Below, piece after piece: positions 1 to 7,591 of a DNA stretch of 38,014 nucleotides. Position 1 is the first letter of the stretch; every line of letters starts with the position of its first letter. The notes beneath the pieces are model-generated. The model searched no databases and was not told the DNA's origin. It saw only the letters and a program-made list of their open reading frames with translations. The translations under genes and the position numbers were made by a program. Origin of the DNA: Prevotella sp. (GTDB lineage Bacteria; Bacteroidota; Bacteroidia; Bacteroidales; Bacteroidaceae); assembly GCA_017554385.1 (NCBI GenBank), contig JAFZIL010000007.1:1-38014 (forward strand), in the 5' to 3' direction.

Positions 1-2
1 AC

Positions 3-428
3 GACATTGTTGACAACATCAATGTTGCTGTCGACTGGGCAGTGTCTGAGGGGATGCACATCGTCTATATCAAGCACAACAACATCACAGCCGCCACCCG
101 TACCTTTAAGCCCGGCACCCATGGCGAGGAATTGGTACCAGAACTGAAGGTGGTTTCGGATAATATCTTTGTGAAGACAAAGAGTAACGCGTTGACGAGC
201 GAGGCGTTTTCCACGTTCATTACGGAAAATGGAATCACAGAGTTCTATATCGCTGGTGCTGATGCTACCGCCTGCGTGAAGTCCACCTGTTTCAACATGC
301 GGAAAGCAGGCTATACGGTGCACGTTTTCTCCGACTGTGTTACCAGCTACGACCTGAAGAAACTACCAGAGATGCTGGCATACTACGCCAAGCAGGGTTG
401 CGAAGAGATTACTTTAAATGAACTATAA
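3..428 (+). CDS. Isochorismatase-like cysteine hydrolase (N-terminus outside window)
   Basis: The frame is open from the first bases, so the gene starts upstream of the window and only about 141 C-terminal residues are seen. The segment AGADATACVKSTCFNMRKAG is the typical cysteine-nucleophile region of the isochorismatase-like fold (small-molecule amidases such as nicotinamidase and cysteine hydrolases of unknown substrate), followed by a strand ending near SDCVTS. The Asp and Lys of the usual Asp-Lys-Cys triad would lie partly in the missing part. An internal GTG at 42 is not a believable start because homology-like sequence continues before it. The stop overlaps or nearly touches the next gene, so the two are probably co-transcribed. 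The substrate cannot be told. Confidence 0.8.
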   Translation, partial: DIVDNINVAVDWAVSEGMHIVYIKHNNITAATRTFKPGTHGEELVPELKVVSDNIFVKTKSNALTSEAFSTFITENGITEFYIAGADATACVKSTCFNMRKAGYTVHVFSDCVTSYDLKKLPEMLAYYAKQGCEEITLNEL

Positions 429-429
429 T

Positions 430-978
430 ATGAAACACGAGATTATTGAATTGCACGATGTGCAAATTATTGGCATGGCCAAGAAGATTGCCTTCAATGA
501 GGCGAAGGAAGAGTGTCCTAAGTTTTGGGGCGAGTTTGTGGAAAAGATTGTCAGGCCAGTGTTTTTTGAGAAGCAAGAACCCAATGCTTTCCAAAAAGCA
601 GCCATAGACAATGGCGTGGGCGAGTTTGGTCTCTGCACCTGCGATATTCCCAACCACAATTGTGCTACCTGTTGGGAAGCGAACTTTGGGGCTTGCTGCA
701 AAAATACCTTTACTTACGTCATTGGAGGCATATATAAAGGTGGAGATGTTCCTGAGGGCATGCAGCTCTTCCCCATTCATAGTGGGAAGTGGCTGAAGAT
801 GCATTTCGATGGAGGCATGAAAGCCTTTCAGGAGCAGTACGAGAAGTTCCATAAGGAGTGGCTGCCCGCTCATCCTGAGTACAAATGGGCACCGAATTCC
901 TGCAGTATGGAATGGTATCAGGGTACAGACATCGAGTCGCCGGACTACCAATGTGGCGTAATGATGCCGATCGAGTAA
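430..978 (+). CDS. GyrI-like / AraC effector-binding domain protein with cysteine cluster
   Basis: The product is about 182 residues with the general pattern of a stand-alone GyrI-like (SOUL/AraC effector-binding) small-molecule-binding domain: an N-terminal strand with IIELHDVQIIGM, a middle part ending in YVIGGIYKGGDVPEGMQLFPIHSGKW, and a closing EWYQGTDIESPDYQCGVMMPI. Residues 69-90 hold six cysteines (C69, C71, C78, C81, C89, C90), which could bind metal or act in redox sensing; this is inference. An earlier ATG at 418 would overlap the upstream stop and add four residues; ATG 430 begins MKHEIIELHD and lies just after the upstream stop. It is probably in one operon with the hydrolase before it and with the acetyltransferase remnant five bases later. 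Confidence 0.75.
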   Translation: MKHEIIELHDVQIIGMAKKIAFNEAKEECPKFWGEFVEKIVRPVFFEKQEPNAFQKAAIDNGVGEFGLCTCDIPNHNCATCWEANFGACCKNTFTYVIGGIYKGGDVPEGMQLFPIHSGKWLKMHFDGGMKAFQEQYEKFHKEWLPAHPEYKWAPNSCSMEWYQGTDIESPDYQCGVMMPIE

Positions 979-983
979 ATAAT

Positions 984-1151
984 ATGAAGAGAGAAATCAA
1001 CCCTCAAGAAAGTAATCGTGCTGAAGCATTCCGTATGTGGATGTCGTCGCCCATGCCAATGGTGACGCTGGAGAAAACGCTGGATGTCAGCCGCTTGGTA
1101 AAGATCAGTAAAAAGAGCGGCATGAAGTTCACCATGCTGATGAGTTGGTGT
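984..1151 (+). pseudogene. CatA-like O-acetyltransferase, 5' fragment only
   Basis: The ATG at 984 opens 56 codons with REINPQESNRAEAF, MWMSSPMPMVTLEKTLDVSR and KKSGMKFTMLMSWC. This is the N-terminal pattern of chloramphenicol-acetyltransferase-like enzymes of Bacteroidetes, which transfer acetyl from acetyl-CoA. The family normally runs to about 210 residues and has its catalytic HHxxxDG near the C-terminus. Here family likeness stops abruptly after codon 56 (TGT at 1149-1151), and the following DNA reads as a KilA-N domain on the other strand. The frame itself stays open to 1280 but the added residues are meaningless. It sits five bases after the preceding stop, so it was once the third gene of that operon. 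Confidence 0.75.
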
Positions 1152-1430
1152 CCTTTCTTGACAATGATACCAATAGCGTTAGTTTTCTCAATCCACTCGC
1201 TCACACTCATGACGAAACTCGGCAAACCAGCCTGCATTCTAAAGTGGTCAAATTCGACCACTTTGAAATTGGGGTTGTGAATCATTTCCCAAGTTCCAAG
1301 AAACTCTATCGTGTATCTGGTGCGTATCCAGTTTTTGATGACATCGGCAGCAGCAGAAGGAAAAAGAGTAAGTATTGTTTCATGTTCATAGTGTTTTAAT
1401 TTGTTTTCAGTTTCAAGAAAGAAATTCCAA
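1152..1430 (-). pseudogene. KilA-N domain fragment
   Basis: On the minus strand the DNA reads DVIKNWIRTRYTIEFLGTWE, then NPNFKVVEFDHFRMQAG, then SFVMSVSEWIEKTNAIGIIV. This is the core of the KilA-N DNA-binding domain found in phage and in RhuM-like proteins of Bacteroidetes. The expected continuation (GRYGGTYAHKDIAFEF in relatives) is cut off exactly where the acetyltransferase fragment begins. Upstream of the domain the frame stays open to about 1430 but has no recognisable start or family pattern. It is therefore a broken piece of a probably mobile or prophage-derived gene. The orientation and clean joint suggest a recombination scar. Confidence 0.7.
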
Positions 1431-1574
1431 ATAAAATGCCGGCATCCTCGGCCTCGGCCATTCCCGAGGCAAGCTCGCCTACCCGTAGCCTTTCCCGCCC
1501 TTGCGATTCTCTACATTTTATTGTTTATAGGCTGTCGTGGCGGTTGTTTTTCATTTTGCCTCTTTGGAAATATG

Positions 1575-2056
1575 AAAAAGGTGTGCCCCCCGTGCCCCCT
1601 TTGCTCGCTTTCCCTTTGTACAAAGGAAATTGCGGGGGGCACACCATGCAAAAAAACGCGCCCCCTGTGTGCCCCCTGTGTGCCCCCCGCCTCCACCTAC
1701 AAAATATACTGTTTAACATCCTCAAAGATACTGTTTGACATCCTCAAAGATACTGTTTGGCATCATCAAAGATACTGTTTGGCACCCTAAAACGAGAACT
1801 ATTCTCATGGCACGCGAGAACTATTCTCGTCGCAAGCGGGAACTATTCTCGTCGCTACACCACAGGATCGTAGGAACAGCACCGTTGAGGCTACAAACAG
1901 CCCCTGTTTCATAGCTGCTTTAGGGTTCTTGGAGAAAGAGGGGGGGCACACTGGGGGTACACTGGGGGGCGCGTTTTTTCGCATGGTGTGCCCCCCGCAA
2001 TTTCCTTTGTACACAGGGGAAACGAGCAAAAGGGGGCACAGGGGCACACCTTTTTT
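1575..2056. repeat. Large inverted-repeat island with GC-rich 11-nt repeats in its arms
   Basis: About 116 bases at 1575-1690 are repeated in inverted orientation at about 1940-2056 with high but imperfect identity. Both arms contain GGTGTGCCCC, a CCTTTGTACAAAGG-like palindrome, GGGGGGCACACCATGC, and 11-nt units of the form CCCCCTGTGTG. Between the arms lie a 22-nt tandem array and about 80 bases of unique sequence. Several open frames cross the arms but are low-complexity by-products. No transposase or target duplication was seen. It lies between converging genes (the 984 fragment and umuC). Confidence 0.8.
1705..1858. repeat. Tandem array of seven 22-nt units in two blocks
   Basis: Four contiguous units of the type GATACTGTTTGGCATCATCA plus two A (1705-1792) are followed without a break by three units starting CGRGAACTATTCTC (1793-1858). 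Every unit is 22 nt. The second block has the dyad GAGAA-CTA-TTCTC. There are no spacers, so it is not a CRISPR. The function is unknown; the regular two-helical-turn spacing would suit repeated protein binding. Confidence 0.8.
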
Positions 2057-2156
2057 TTGTTTTGCTACAAGCTTGAGTCACTTTACTTCAAAAATTGCCA
2101 CAAATAGCGACCCAAGCCTTTGAACAAACGTAATAATTTGCCAATAGCTTTCGTTT

Positions 2157-3452
2157 TCACGTCAATTTAATTACGTCGCTCCATCGTGTCGTAGGGCATG
2201 GGCTGCGGTGGTCGTGCTTGATGGCGTTGGCGAAGACATCGGCCTTGCCCTTGCCGTCCTTCTGGGTATATTGTTGTGAGCCGAGGACGATGGTCTCGCT
2301 GCCCTGCATACGGTTGATGCGGTCTACCACTTCGTCGAGCCGCTTCATTTTCTGGAACTGTTCGGCGTTAATGTCGAACAGATCTTGCTGGATAGGAGAA
2401 TCCGGGCCAATGCCCATGACGATAACTCCAGCCTTCTTGTATTGATAGCCCTGCCTGTAGATTCGCTGTAGCACCTGGTTGGCTGCTTCGACAATGGTGA
2501 TGGTAGAGCTGGAAGCTGTGAGCAGCCGCGTTTCCTGGAAGTTCCAGTATTGGGCGAGGTCTTCGCGGAAGGCATTCGTATTCAGGAATACGCCGACAAT
2601 GGTAGCGACGGAGTGTTGCATCCTGAGTTTCTCGGCACATCGGGCGGCATAGTTGGCTACATGGGTGCGAAGGGTATCGTAGTCGCTGATCATACCGTTA
2701 AACGAGCGACTGGTGCAGATGCTTTTCTTCTTTGTCAGCTCTTCATTCGGCACACAGTCCTCGCCATTGAGTTCTCGCCACGTTCGCTGAATGACAATGT
2801 TGTTGAAGGTGAGTCGCACCCAGTCGCCATGATGGGCGGCAAAGTCGTAGGCCGTCTTTACTCCGAGAGATTCAAGTTTGGCTGCATACCTCCTGCCGAT
2901 GCCCCATACTTCATCGATAGGGTATAGTTTGAGCGCCTTGATGCGTTTCTCGTCGGTATCTATCATGCAGCAGTGGCGATAACCCTTGTACTTCTTTGCA
3001 AAGTGAGAAGCCATCTTTGCCAGCGTCTTGTTTGGTGCAAGCCCTATACTGATAGGCATCCCCACATACTGCCTGATCTTCTTGTGAAGATTTTCGCCCC
3101 ACTGCTTCAGGTCCACATCGTCCATGCCGTCAAGATAGAGAAAACACTCGTCTATGCTGTAGCGGAAATAGGCTGGGGCCTCCTTGCTGATGATGCTGAC
3201 CACCCGTCCGGTCAACTCGCCATATAGTTCGTAGTTCGAGGAAAAGACAACAATCTTGTTGTTGGGGAATTGCTGCTCCAACTGGAAATACGGCGTTCCG
3301 GCCTTGATGCCTAATGCCTTTGCTTCATTGGAACGAGCCACTACGCAACCGTCGTTATTCGACAATACCACAATAGGTTTTCCCTCCAGATCAGGACGGA
3401 AAACTTTCTCACATGAGCAGTAGCAGTTGTCAAGGTCGGCAATCCCGTACAT
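2157..3452 (-). CDS. umuC: UmuC, Y-family translesion DNA polymerase V subunit
   Basis: The 431-residue protein is the expected length for UmuC (about 420). The start MYGIADLDNCYCSCEKVFRP matches the catalytic palm, with the metal-binding D6 in the DLDNCYCSCE motif, and SIDECFLYLDG holds D101-E102, the same numbering as in the E. coli enzyme. KIRQYVGMPISIGLAPNKTL AKMA and EVWGIGRRYAAKLESLGV (thumb helix-hairpin-helix) follow, then the little-finger region and the typical end PCPTTRWSDVIKL. It copies damaged DNA during the SOS response together with processed UmuD. It starts eight bases after umuD in the same orientation, so the two form an operon. Confidence 0.95.
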   Translation of the reverse strand: MYGIADLDNCYCSCEKVFRPDLEGKPIVVLSNNDGCVVARSNEAKALGIKAGTPYFQLEQQFPNNKIVVFSSNYELYGELTGRVVSIISKEAPAYFRYSIDECFLYLDGMDDVDLKQWGENLHKKIRQYVGMPISIGLAPNKTLAKMASHFAKKYKGYRHCCMIDTDEKRIKALKLYPIDEVWGIGRRYAAKLESLGVKTAYDFAAHHGDWVRLTFNNIVIQRTWRELNGEDCVPNEELTKKKSICTSRSFNGMISDYDTLRTHVANYAARCAEKLRMQHSVATIVGVFLNTNAFREDLAQYWNFQETRLLTASSSTITIVEAANQVLQRIYRQGYQYKKAGVIVMGIGPDSPIQQDLFDINAEQFQKMKRLDEVVDRINRMQGSETIVLGSQQYTQKDGKGKADVFANAIKHDHRSPCPTTRWSDVIKLT

Positions 3453-3460
3453 TAACTATA

Positions 3461-3892
3461 TTATTCAAAAGTCCTAATCAAGTGTATCACCACACCCCAT
3501 ATCTGAAACCGTTCAGGGTCATCGACACGGAACACCGGGTAATCGGGGTTAGCAGGACGAAGCTCAATATAGCCTTCGTTCTTGTGGGTCAGGTCAAGGC
3601 ACTTCATTGTAAACCCGCCATCCCACCATGCCACCACAATAGAGCCGTCGTGTGGCTCTACTGCCCTGTCGATGATGACACGGTCGCCATCCAACAGGCC
3701 GGCGTCCTTCATGCTGTCACCTTCTACGTCGCCATAGAACGACGCTTCGGGGTGACGGATATAGTCACGGTTGAAATCCAAAGTCTCATGCCTGTAGTCG
3801 TCGGCAGGGGAGGGAAAGCCTGCCACCACGTTTGCATGTTCCAGTTCCAATTTGGTGTCAAATACACCTCTGATAATCTTGATATTACCCAT
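3461..3892 (-). CDS. umuD: UmuD, self-cleaving SOS mutagenesis protein (S24 peptidase)
   Basis: This S24/LexA-type protein cleaves its own N-terminal tail and then joins UmuC to form the mutagenic polymerase. Counting from the ATG at 3892, the cleavage site is A24-G25 (NVVAGFPSPADDY), the nucleophile is S60 (VEGDSMKDAG) and the general base is K97 (GGFTMKCL). These are the same positions as C24-G25, S60 and K97 of E. coli UmuD, which strongly supports this start over GTG 3910 or ATG 3901. GTG 3910 also lies inside the likely -7 box. Length is 143 residues, as usual. umuC follows after eight bases. Confidence 0.93.
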   Translation of the reverse strand: MGNIKIIRGVFDTKLELEHANVVAGFPSPADDYRHETLDFNRDYIRHPEASFYGDVEGDSMKDAGLLDGDRVIIDRAVEPHDGSIVVAWWDGGFTMKCLDLTHKNEGYIELRPANPDYPVFRVDDPERFQIWGVVIHLIRTFE

Positions 3893-3909
3893 GTCACACA
3901 TTTTGGGCA

Positions 3910-3941
3910 CAAAGATACTACTTTTTCTTCAAAAAAGACAA
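3910..3941 (-). promoter_or_regulatory. Probable umuDC promoter with overlapping palindrome
   Basis: On the minus strand TATCTTTG (3910-3917) fits the Bacteroidetes -7 consensus TAnnTTTG, and TTG (3939-3941) lies 21 bases upstream as a -33 element. The spacer holds CTTTTT-TGAAG-AAAAAG, a six-base inverted repeat placed where a repressor would block transcription. A role as SOS operator is inference. Confidence 0.55.
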
Positions 3942-4014
3942 TAGTGTGGAGAACTTCTTTCAAATTCTCAATTAGGTGCATAATATCAATTTTGCTGAAA
4001 TATGTCTAAAATAA

Positions 4015-4045
4015 TTGTGAGATTGAAATAGTTTTTGTAATTTTG
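4015..4045 (+). promoter_or_regulatory. Probable promoter of the secreted-protein operon
   Basis: TAATTTTG (4038-4045) matches TAnnTTTG, and TTG (4015-4017) lies 20 bases upstream as the -33 element. The likely transcript begins about 25 bases before the ATG at 4075. Confidence 0.5.
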
Positions 4046-4074
4046 CCGCCAAATGTTCACTAAAAAGTATTAAT

Positions 4075-7000
4075 ATGCGTAAATTTTACATTTTACTGTC
4101 TGCAGCCCTGGCATTCTTAGCTACGGGGGCTCAGGCACAGACCATTCTCGAAGAGGATTTCGAGACAGGAGCAACCAAATCTCAGTCCACGCCATTGACA
4201 CGCGGTGAGGGCTGGACAACGGTGAACTCCTATAATGGCTCGAAGATGGAGTATAACTGGTTCAACTACTACAGCGACCCTGAGAGCACGAGCGGCTCGA
4301 CCATCAGCGGCTCAGGCTGTGCAGCCTGTGACGGTCCTATTGGCCAAAGTGGAGCAGACGGCTATGGACCTCGCGAGGAGATCCTGCTCTCGCCCGAGCT
4401 CAACCTGGACGATAACTATCAGTTGCAGTTCTCGTGGAAGGTCAGTCCGATGAACAATCGCGACAATTCAAAGTATGACCTGCAGGTGCGTGTAGTCATA
4501 GGCGACAACCTGAACAGCGCCGTGACCATGTTCAGCATCCAGAACGAAGCGATGCTGCGCGAGAGCGGCGTCACCGTGTTCCCTATCGATACGTGGGACC
4601 TGTACACGTCGAAAATCGACTTGAGCGACTTCAAGGGTCAGAAGGTGAAGTTGGCCTTCGTCTACAAGATGCTGAAGGATATTTCGAACATTGCCTGGAT
4701 TGATGACATCACGGTGAAGAAGTTCACACCTGCTACTGGCCCCGTGGCCCAGCTGTCGATGGACCGCTACGACTTCAAGAATGTATATATTGGCGAGAAG
4801 GTCTATTCCGACGTGTTCACCCTTACCAATGTGGGTAAGAACGGCCTGAAGATCAACAGCATCGACCTGCCCAACGGTGTGACCACTACCCTCAATACCG
4901 CAGAGATCAACCTGCGCAGCTATGATAAGGTGACATTCCAGCTCGCCTACGAGGCCCAGATGACCTCGGCTGCCAGCGGCACCGTAGTGCTTCACACTAC
5001 AGGTGGCGACGTGAAGATTGACATTGCTGCCCAGAAACAGCTGTTGCCCGAGGGCTATATGCTTGAGACCTTCAACAGCTACTTCCCCCCTGCAGGATGG
5101 AAGAACAGCGGATGGTATGCCACGACGACTGCCATCGAGGGCGACCAGAGTGCCTATTGTGGTGGTGGCTTTACGGCTGCCTACCTGCGCTCGCCCCGTC
5201 TCGACCTGAGCGATGGCGGCACGCTGACCTTCACCTATTATAATCAGTATGAGGGCGACTATGCTCCCGAATACGACATCGAGCTGCAGGTGAGCTACGA
5301 CAACGGCGACACCTGGACTACGAAGTGGACCAGCGACTACCAGAACGGACTGAACCAGCTGCTCACACAGGAGGTAGACCTTGGCATTGGTAGCGACGAG
5401 AGCTACGTGCGCTGGTACTATCCTGCCATCGAGAGCGACGACGAGGGGGCCTTTGACCACTCAAACTTCACGCTCGACCGCGTGCTGCTGCCCAATGTCT
5501 ACGGCATGGACGGCGTGCCCGGCAACTGCACAGTGATTCAGCCTGCCAACAACGCCACCAATGTCTATCCGAAGGACGTGGTGCTGGAGTGGGGACCTGC
5601 CATCTTTGCCACCGGCTATAAGGTGTATGTGGGTACCAGCAGTGCCTGCAACGAGCTTGTCGACGGTGTGGACGTGGGCAATGCCCTGACCTATACCATC
5701 CCCGTGACGGCCTACGAGACCACCTATCGCTGGAAGGTTGTGGCCTACAATGACAAGGGCGAGTCGACCACGGCCAGCACCTGGCGCTTCACTACCCAGC
5801 CCGACGCCTCGGTCATGGAGTTCCCATGGGAGGAGAACTTCGACGAGTGTGCTCAGACGAAGGACATCCCCAACGGCTGGCTGAGCACCACCACCATCAC
5901 CGACCTCTATCCCTCATGGACCAACCGCCGCTGGGAGCCGCTGGCTACAAGCAAGGCATACGGAGGTACCGGTGCATCGATGTACACCATGTGGCTCTAT
6001 GGCGGCTACAGCTCTACGCTGACCTCGCCTGAGTTCACGCTGCCTGCCGACGGCAAGTCGATGAGCATCTCGTTCGTATGGGGCGATACCCATCCCGTAG
6101 ACCTGATTATCGATGAGACTGGTCTGTTGGAGAAGCAGAATGTCGCAGGCGGCAACGGCTACAGCGACGTGGTGTTCGAGATCTACAGCGACGGACAGTG
6201 GAAACAGGCTTCCTACCTCTCAGAAAACTACAACGCTGACGGCGATACCAAGTACTGGCGCAACGAGACCATCGACCTTGACCAGTATGCAGGCAAGACC
6301 ATCCAGTTCCGTTGGACCAACCATAGCTATGGCAATGCCCACAAAGGTGCTGCCCTCGACAATATCGTCATCGACGGAACCATCGAGGATGGCGTCGTGT
6401 TCAACAAAGACAGCTGGGATGCCGGCAAGGTGAACTTTGGCAAGGGCAACAACTCTGAGAGCCTGCTCACCATCCGCAACAATGGCAAGAACAACCTCAA
6501 GGTGAAGAGTGCCACCTTCGGCACCGACTTCTTCACCACTTCGATAGCTGTAGGACAGGAACTGAAGGCTGGCGAGGGCGCTCCCTTCGACATTACCTTC
6601 ACCGCCAAGGAAGAGAGCAAGAGCGTCGAGGACAAGCTGACTATCACCTTCGAGAACGGCTATGAGGCCACCTTCCCCGTGAAGGGCGAGACGCTGGCCA
6701 AGGACGTGCTCTACTATACCTTCGAGATGAACGCGCTGGAGTACGACTGGAAGAAGGACTTCACTACTGTCGACGTCGACCGCAAGGCCACCCATGAGCT
6801 GGGCTACTATGAGACCATCGTCGAGAACGACGGAGGACGCTATGCCTTCACTCAGGTGACCAACAACAATAGCAACATGACTGCCCATACGGGTACTCAC
6901 ACGCTGGGAGCTGCTGCTCCTGACGACCAGACCGCTGCCGACGACTGGCTTATCAGCAAGCAGATCGTGCCTGCTGAGGGCGCTACCTTCGACTTCTATG

Positions 7001-7476
7001 CACGTAACCTCAGCACAGTCAATTCGGTCTTCGTGGGCGACAACGACCTGCACTGCGTCGAGGTGCTCGTCAGCGAGACCGGTATCGACGACCTGGCCGA
7101 CTTCACTACCGTGATGCGCAACACTGAGATGGCTTATCTGCCTGAGAACCAGTGGCACCACTACACCGTAGACCTCTCGGCCTACGCAGGCAAGAAGATC
7201 AACGTGGCCCTGCGCCACACCACCGTAAGCGCCAGCTTCTTCGCCTTCTTTGATGACCTGACATTCACCCATGTCGCTGATGCCAATGTCAATCCCGACG
7301 ACATCCGCATGACGGCTGTCAGTGCCGACGCACAGGTGACCGTCTACACACTCGACGGTGTGCAGAAGGCCAGCGGACGTGGCATGCAGACGATGGACAA
7401 GCTGGAGAAGGGCGTCTACGTGGTCAAGGTGACCGACGGCGAGAACAGCCAGACCATGCGTATCATTCGCAAGTAA
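4075..7476 (+). CDS. Secreted multidomain choice-of-anchor J protein with C-terminal sorting tail
   Basis: The 1133-residue protein starts with a signal peptide (residues 1-21, ending TGAQA). By pattern it holds four jellyroll 'choice-of-anchor J' / cleaved-adhesin-like modules (about 22-215, 330-480, 585-770, 876-1068; signature pieces EEDFETG, SPEFTLPADG, FDDLTFTHV). They are separated by two ASH-like beta domains (about 222-320 and 773-875, with FTLTNVGKNGLKI and LTIRNNGKNNLKV) and one fibronectin-III-like domain (about 481-575, YKVYVGTSS...YRWKVVAYN). The C-terminus YTLDGVQKASG...LEKGVYVVKV...MRIIRK has the look of a type IX secretion type A sorting domain. It is probably exported and surface-bound. 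No catalytic motif was recognised, so an adhesive or binding role is inferred. It heads a three-gene set with the following two genes. Confidence 0.8.
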   Translation: MRKFYILLSAALAFLATGAQAQTILEEDFETGATKSQSTPLTRGEGWTTVNSYNGSKMEYNWFNYYSDPESTSGSTISGSGCAACDGPIGQSGADGYGPREEILLSPELNLDDNYQLQFSWKVSPMNNRDNSKYDLQVRVVIGDNLNSAVTMFSIQNEAMLRESGVTVFPIDTWDLYTSKIDLSDFKGQKVKLAFVYKMLKDISNIAWIDDITVKKFTPATGPVAQLSMDRYDFKNVYIGEKVYSDVFTLTNVGKNGLKINSIDLPNGVTTTLNTAEINLRSYDKVTFQLAYEAQMTSAASGTVVLHTTGGDVKIDIAAQKQLLPEGYMLETFNSYFPPAGWKNSGWYATTTAIEGDQSAYCGGGFTAAYLRSPRLDLSDGGTLTFTYYNQYEGDYAPEYDIELQVSYDNGDTWTTKWTSDYQNGLNQLLTQEVDLGIGSDESYVRWYYPAIESDDEGAFDHSNFTLDRVLLPNVYGMDGVPGNCTVIQPANNATNVYPKDVVLEWGPAIFATGYKVYVGTSSACNELVDGVDVGNALTYTIPVTAYETTYRWKVVAYNDKGESTTASTWRFTTQPDASVMEFPWEENFDECAQTKDIPNGWLSTTTITDLYPSWTNRRWEPLATSKAYGGTGASMYTMWLYGGYSSTLTSPEFTLPADGKSMSISFVWGDTHPVDLIIDETGLLEKQNVAGGNGYSDVVFEIYSDGQWKQASYLSENYNADGDTKYWRNETIDLDQYAGKTIQFRWTNHSYGNAHKGAALDNIVIDGTIEDGVVFNKDSWDAGKVNFGKGNNSESLLTIRNNGKNNLKVKSATFGTDFFTTSIAVGQELKAGEGAPFDITFTAKEESKSVEDKLTITFENGYEATFPVKGETLAKDVLYYTFEMNALEYDWKKDFTTVDVDRKATHELGYYETIVENDGGRYAFTQVTNNNSNMTAHTGTHTLGAAAPDDQTAADDWLISKQIVPAEGATFDFYARNLSTVNSVFVGDNDLHCVEVLVSETGIDDLADFTTVMRNTEMAYLPENQWHHYTVDLSAYAGKKINVALRHTTVSASFFAFFDDLTFTHVADANVNPDDIRMTAVSADAQVTVYTLDGVQKASGRGMQTMDKLEKGVYVVKVTDGENSQTMRIIRK

Positions 7477-7489
7477 ACGAAAAATGATT

Positions 7490-7570
7490 GTAGGGACAGA
7501 CATCGTGTCTGTCCGCAGACGACGGAACGATTACATTTCCGTTTGCGGACAGTCAGGGGTCTGTCCCTAC
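7490..7570. repeat. Imperfect palindrome (REP-like) with 12-bp ends
   Basis: GTAGGGACAGAC at 7490 is matched by GTCTGTCCCTAC ending at 7570, and inside these CTGTCCGCA pairs with TGCGGACAG. On RNA this would fold into a long hairpin in the gap between two same-strand genes. Such intergenic palindromes of the GTAGGGRCAG type occur in many bacteria. It could be a REP-like element or an attenuating or processing site. Confidence 0.65.
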
Positions 7571-7591
7571 TACTTCTAAACCAAATAGTCT

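Noticed and set aside
1705-1858. Possible CRISPR array
   Set aside because: The 22-nt units are contiguous, with no spacers, and there are no cas genes. The same applies to 32322-32453.
1401-2123. Several short open frames on both strands in repeat island 1 (for example 1401-1790 and 1805-2047)
   Set aside because: They translate inverted and tandem repeats into low-complexity Cys/Pro/Gly-rich strings and have no independent support.
3893-3910. Earlier umuD starts (GTG 3910, ATG 3901)
   Set aside because: GTG 3910 overlaps the probable -7 box, and only ATG 3892 gives the canonical numbering A24-G25, S60 and K97.
6220-7503. Open frame of 427 codons on the minus strand
   Set aside because: It is antisense to the choice-of-anchor J gene and arises from its GC-rich codon use; no domain or signal was recognised. 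The same holds for 4468-5460.
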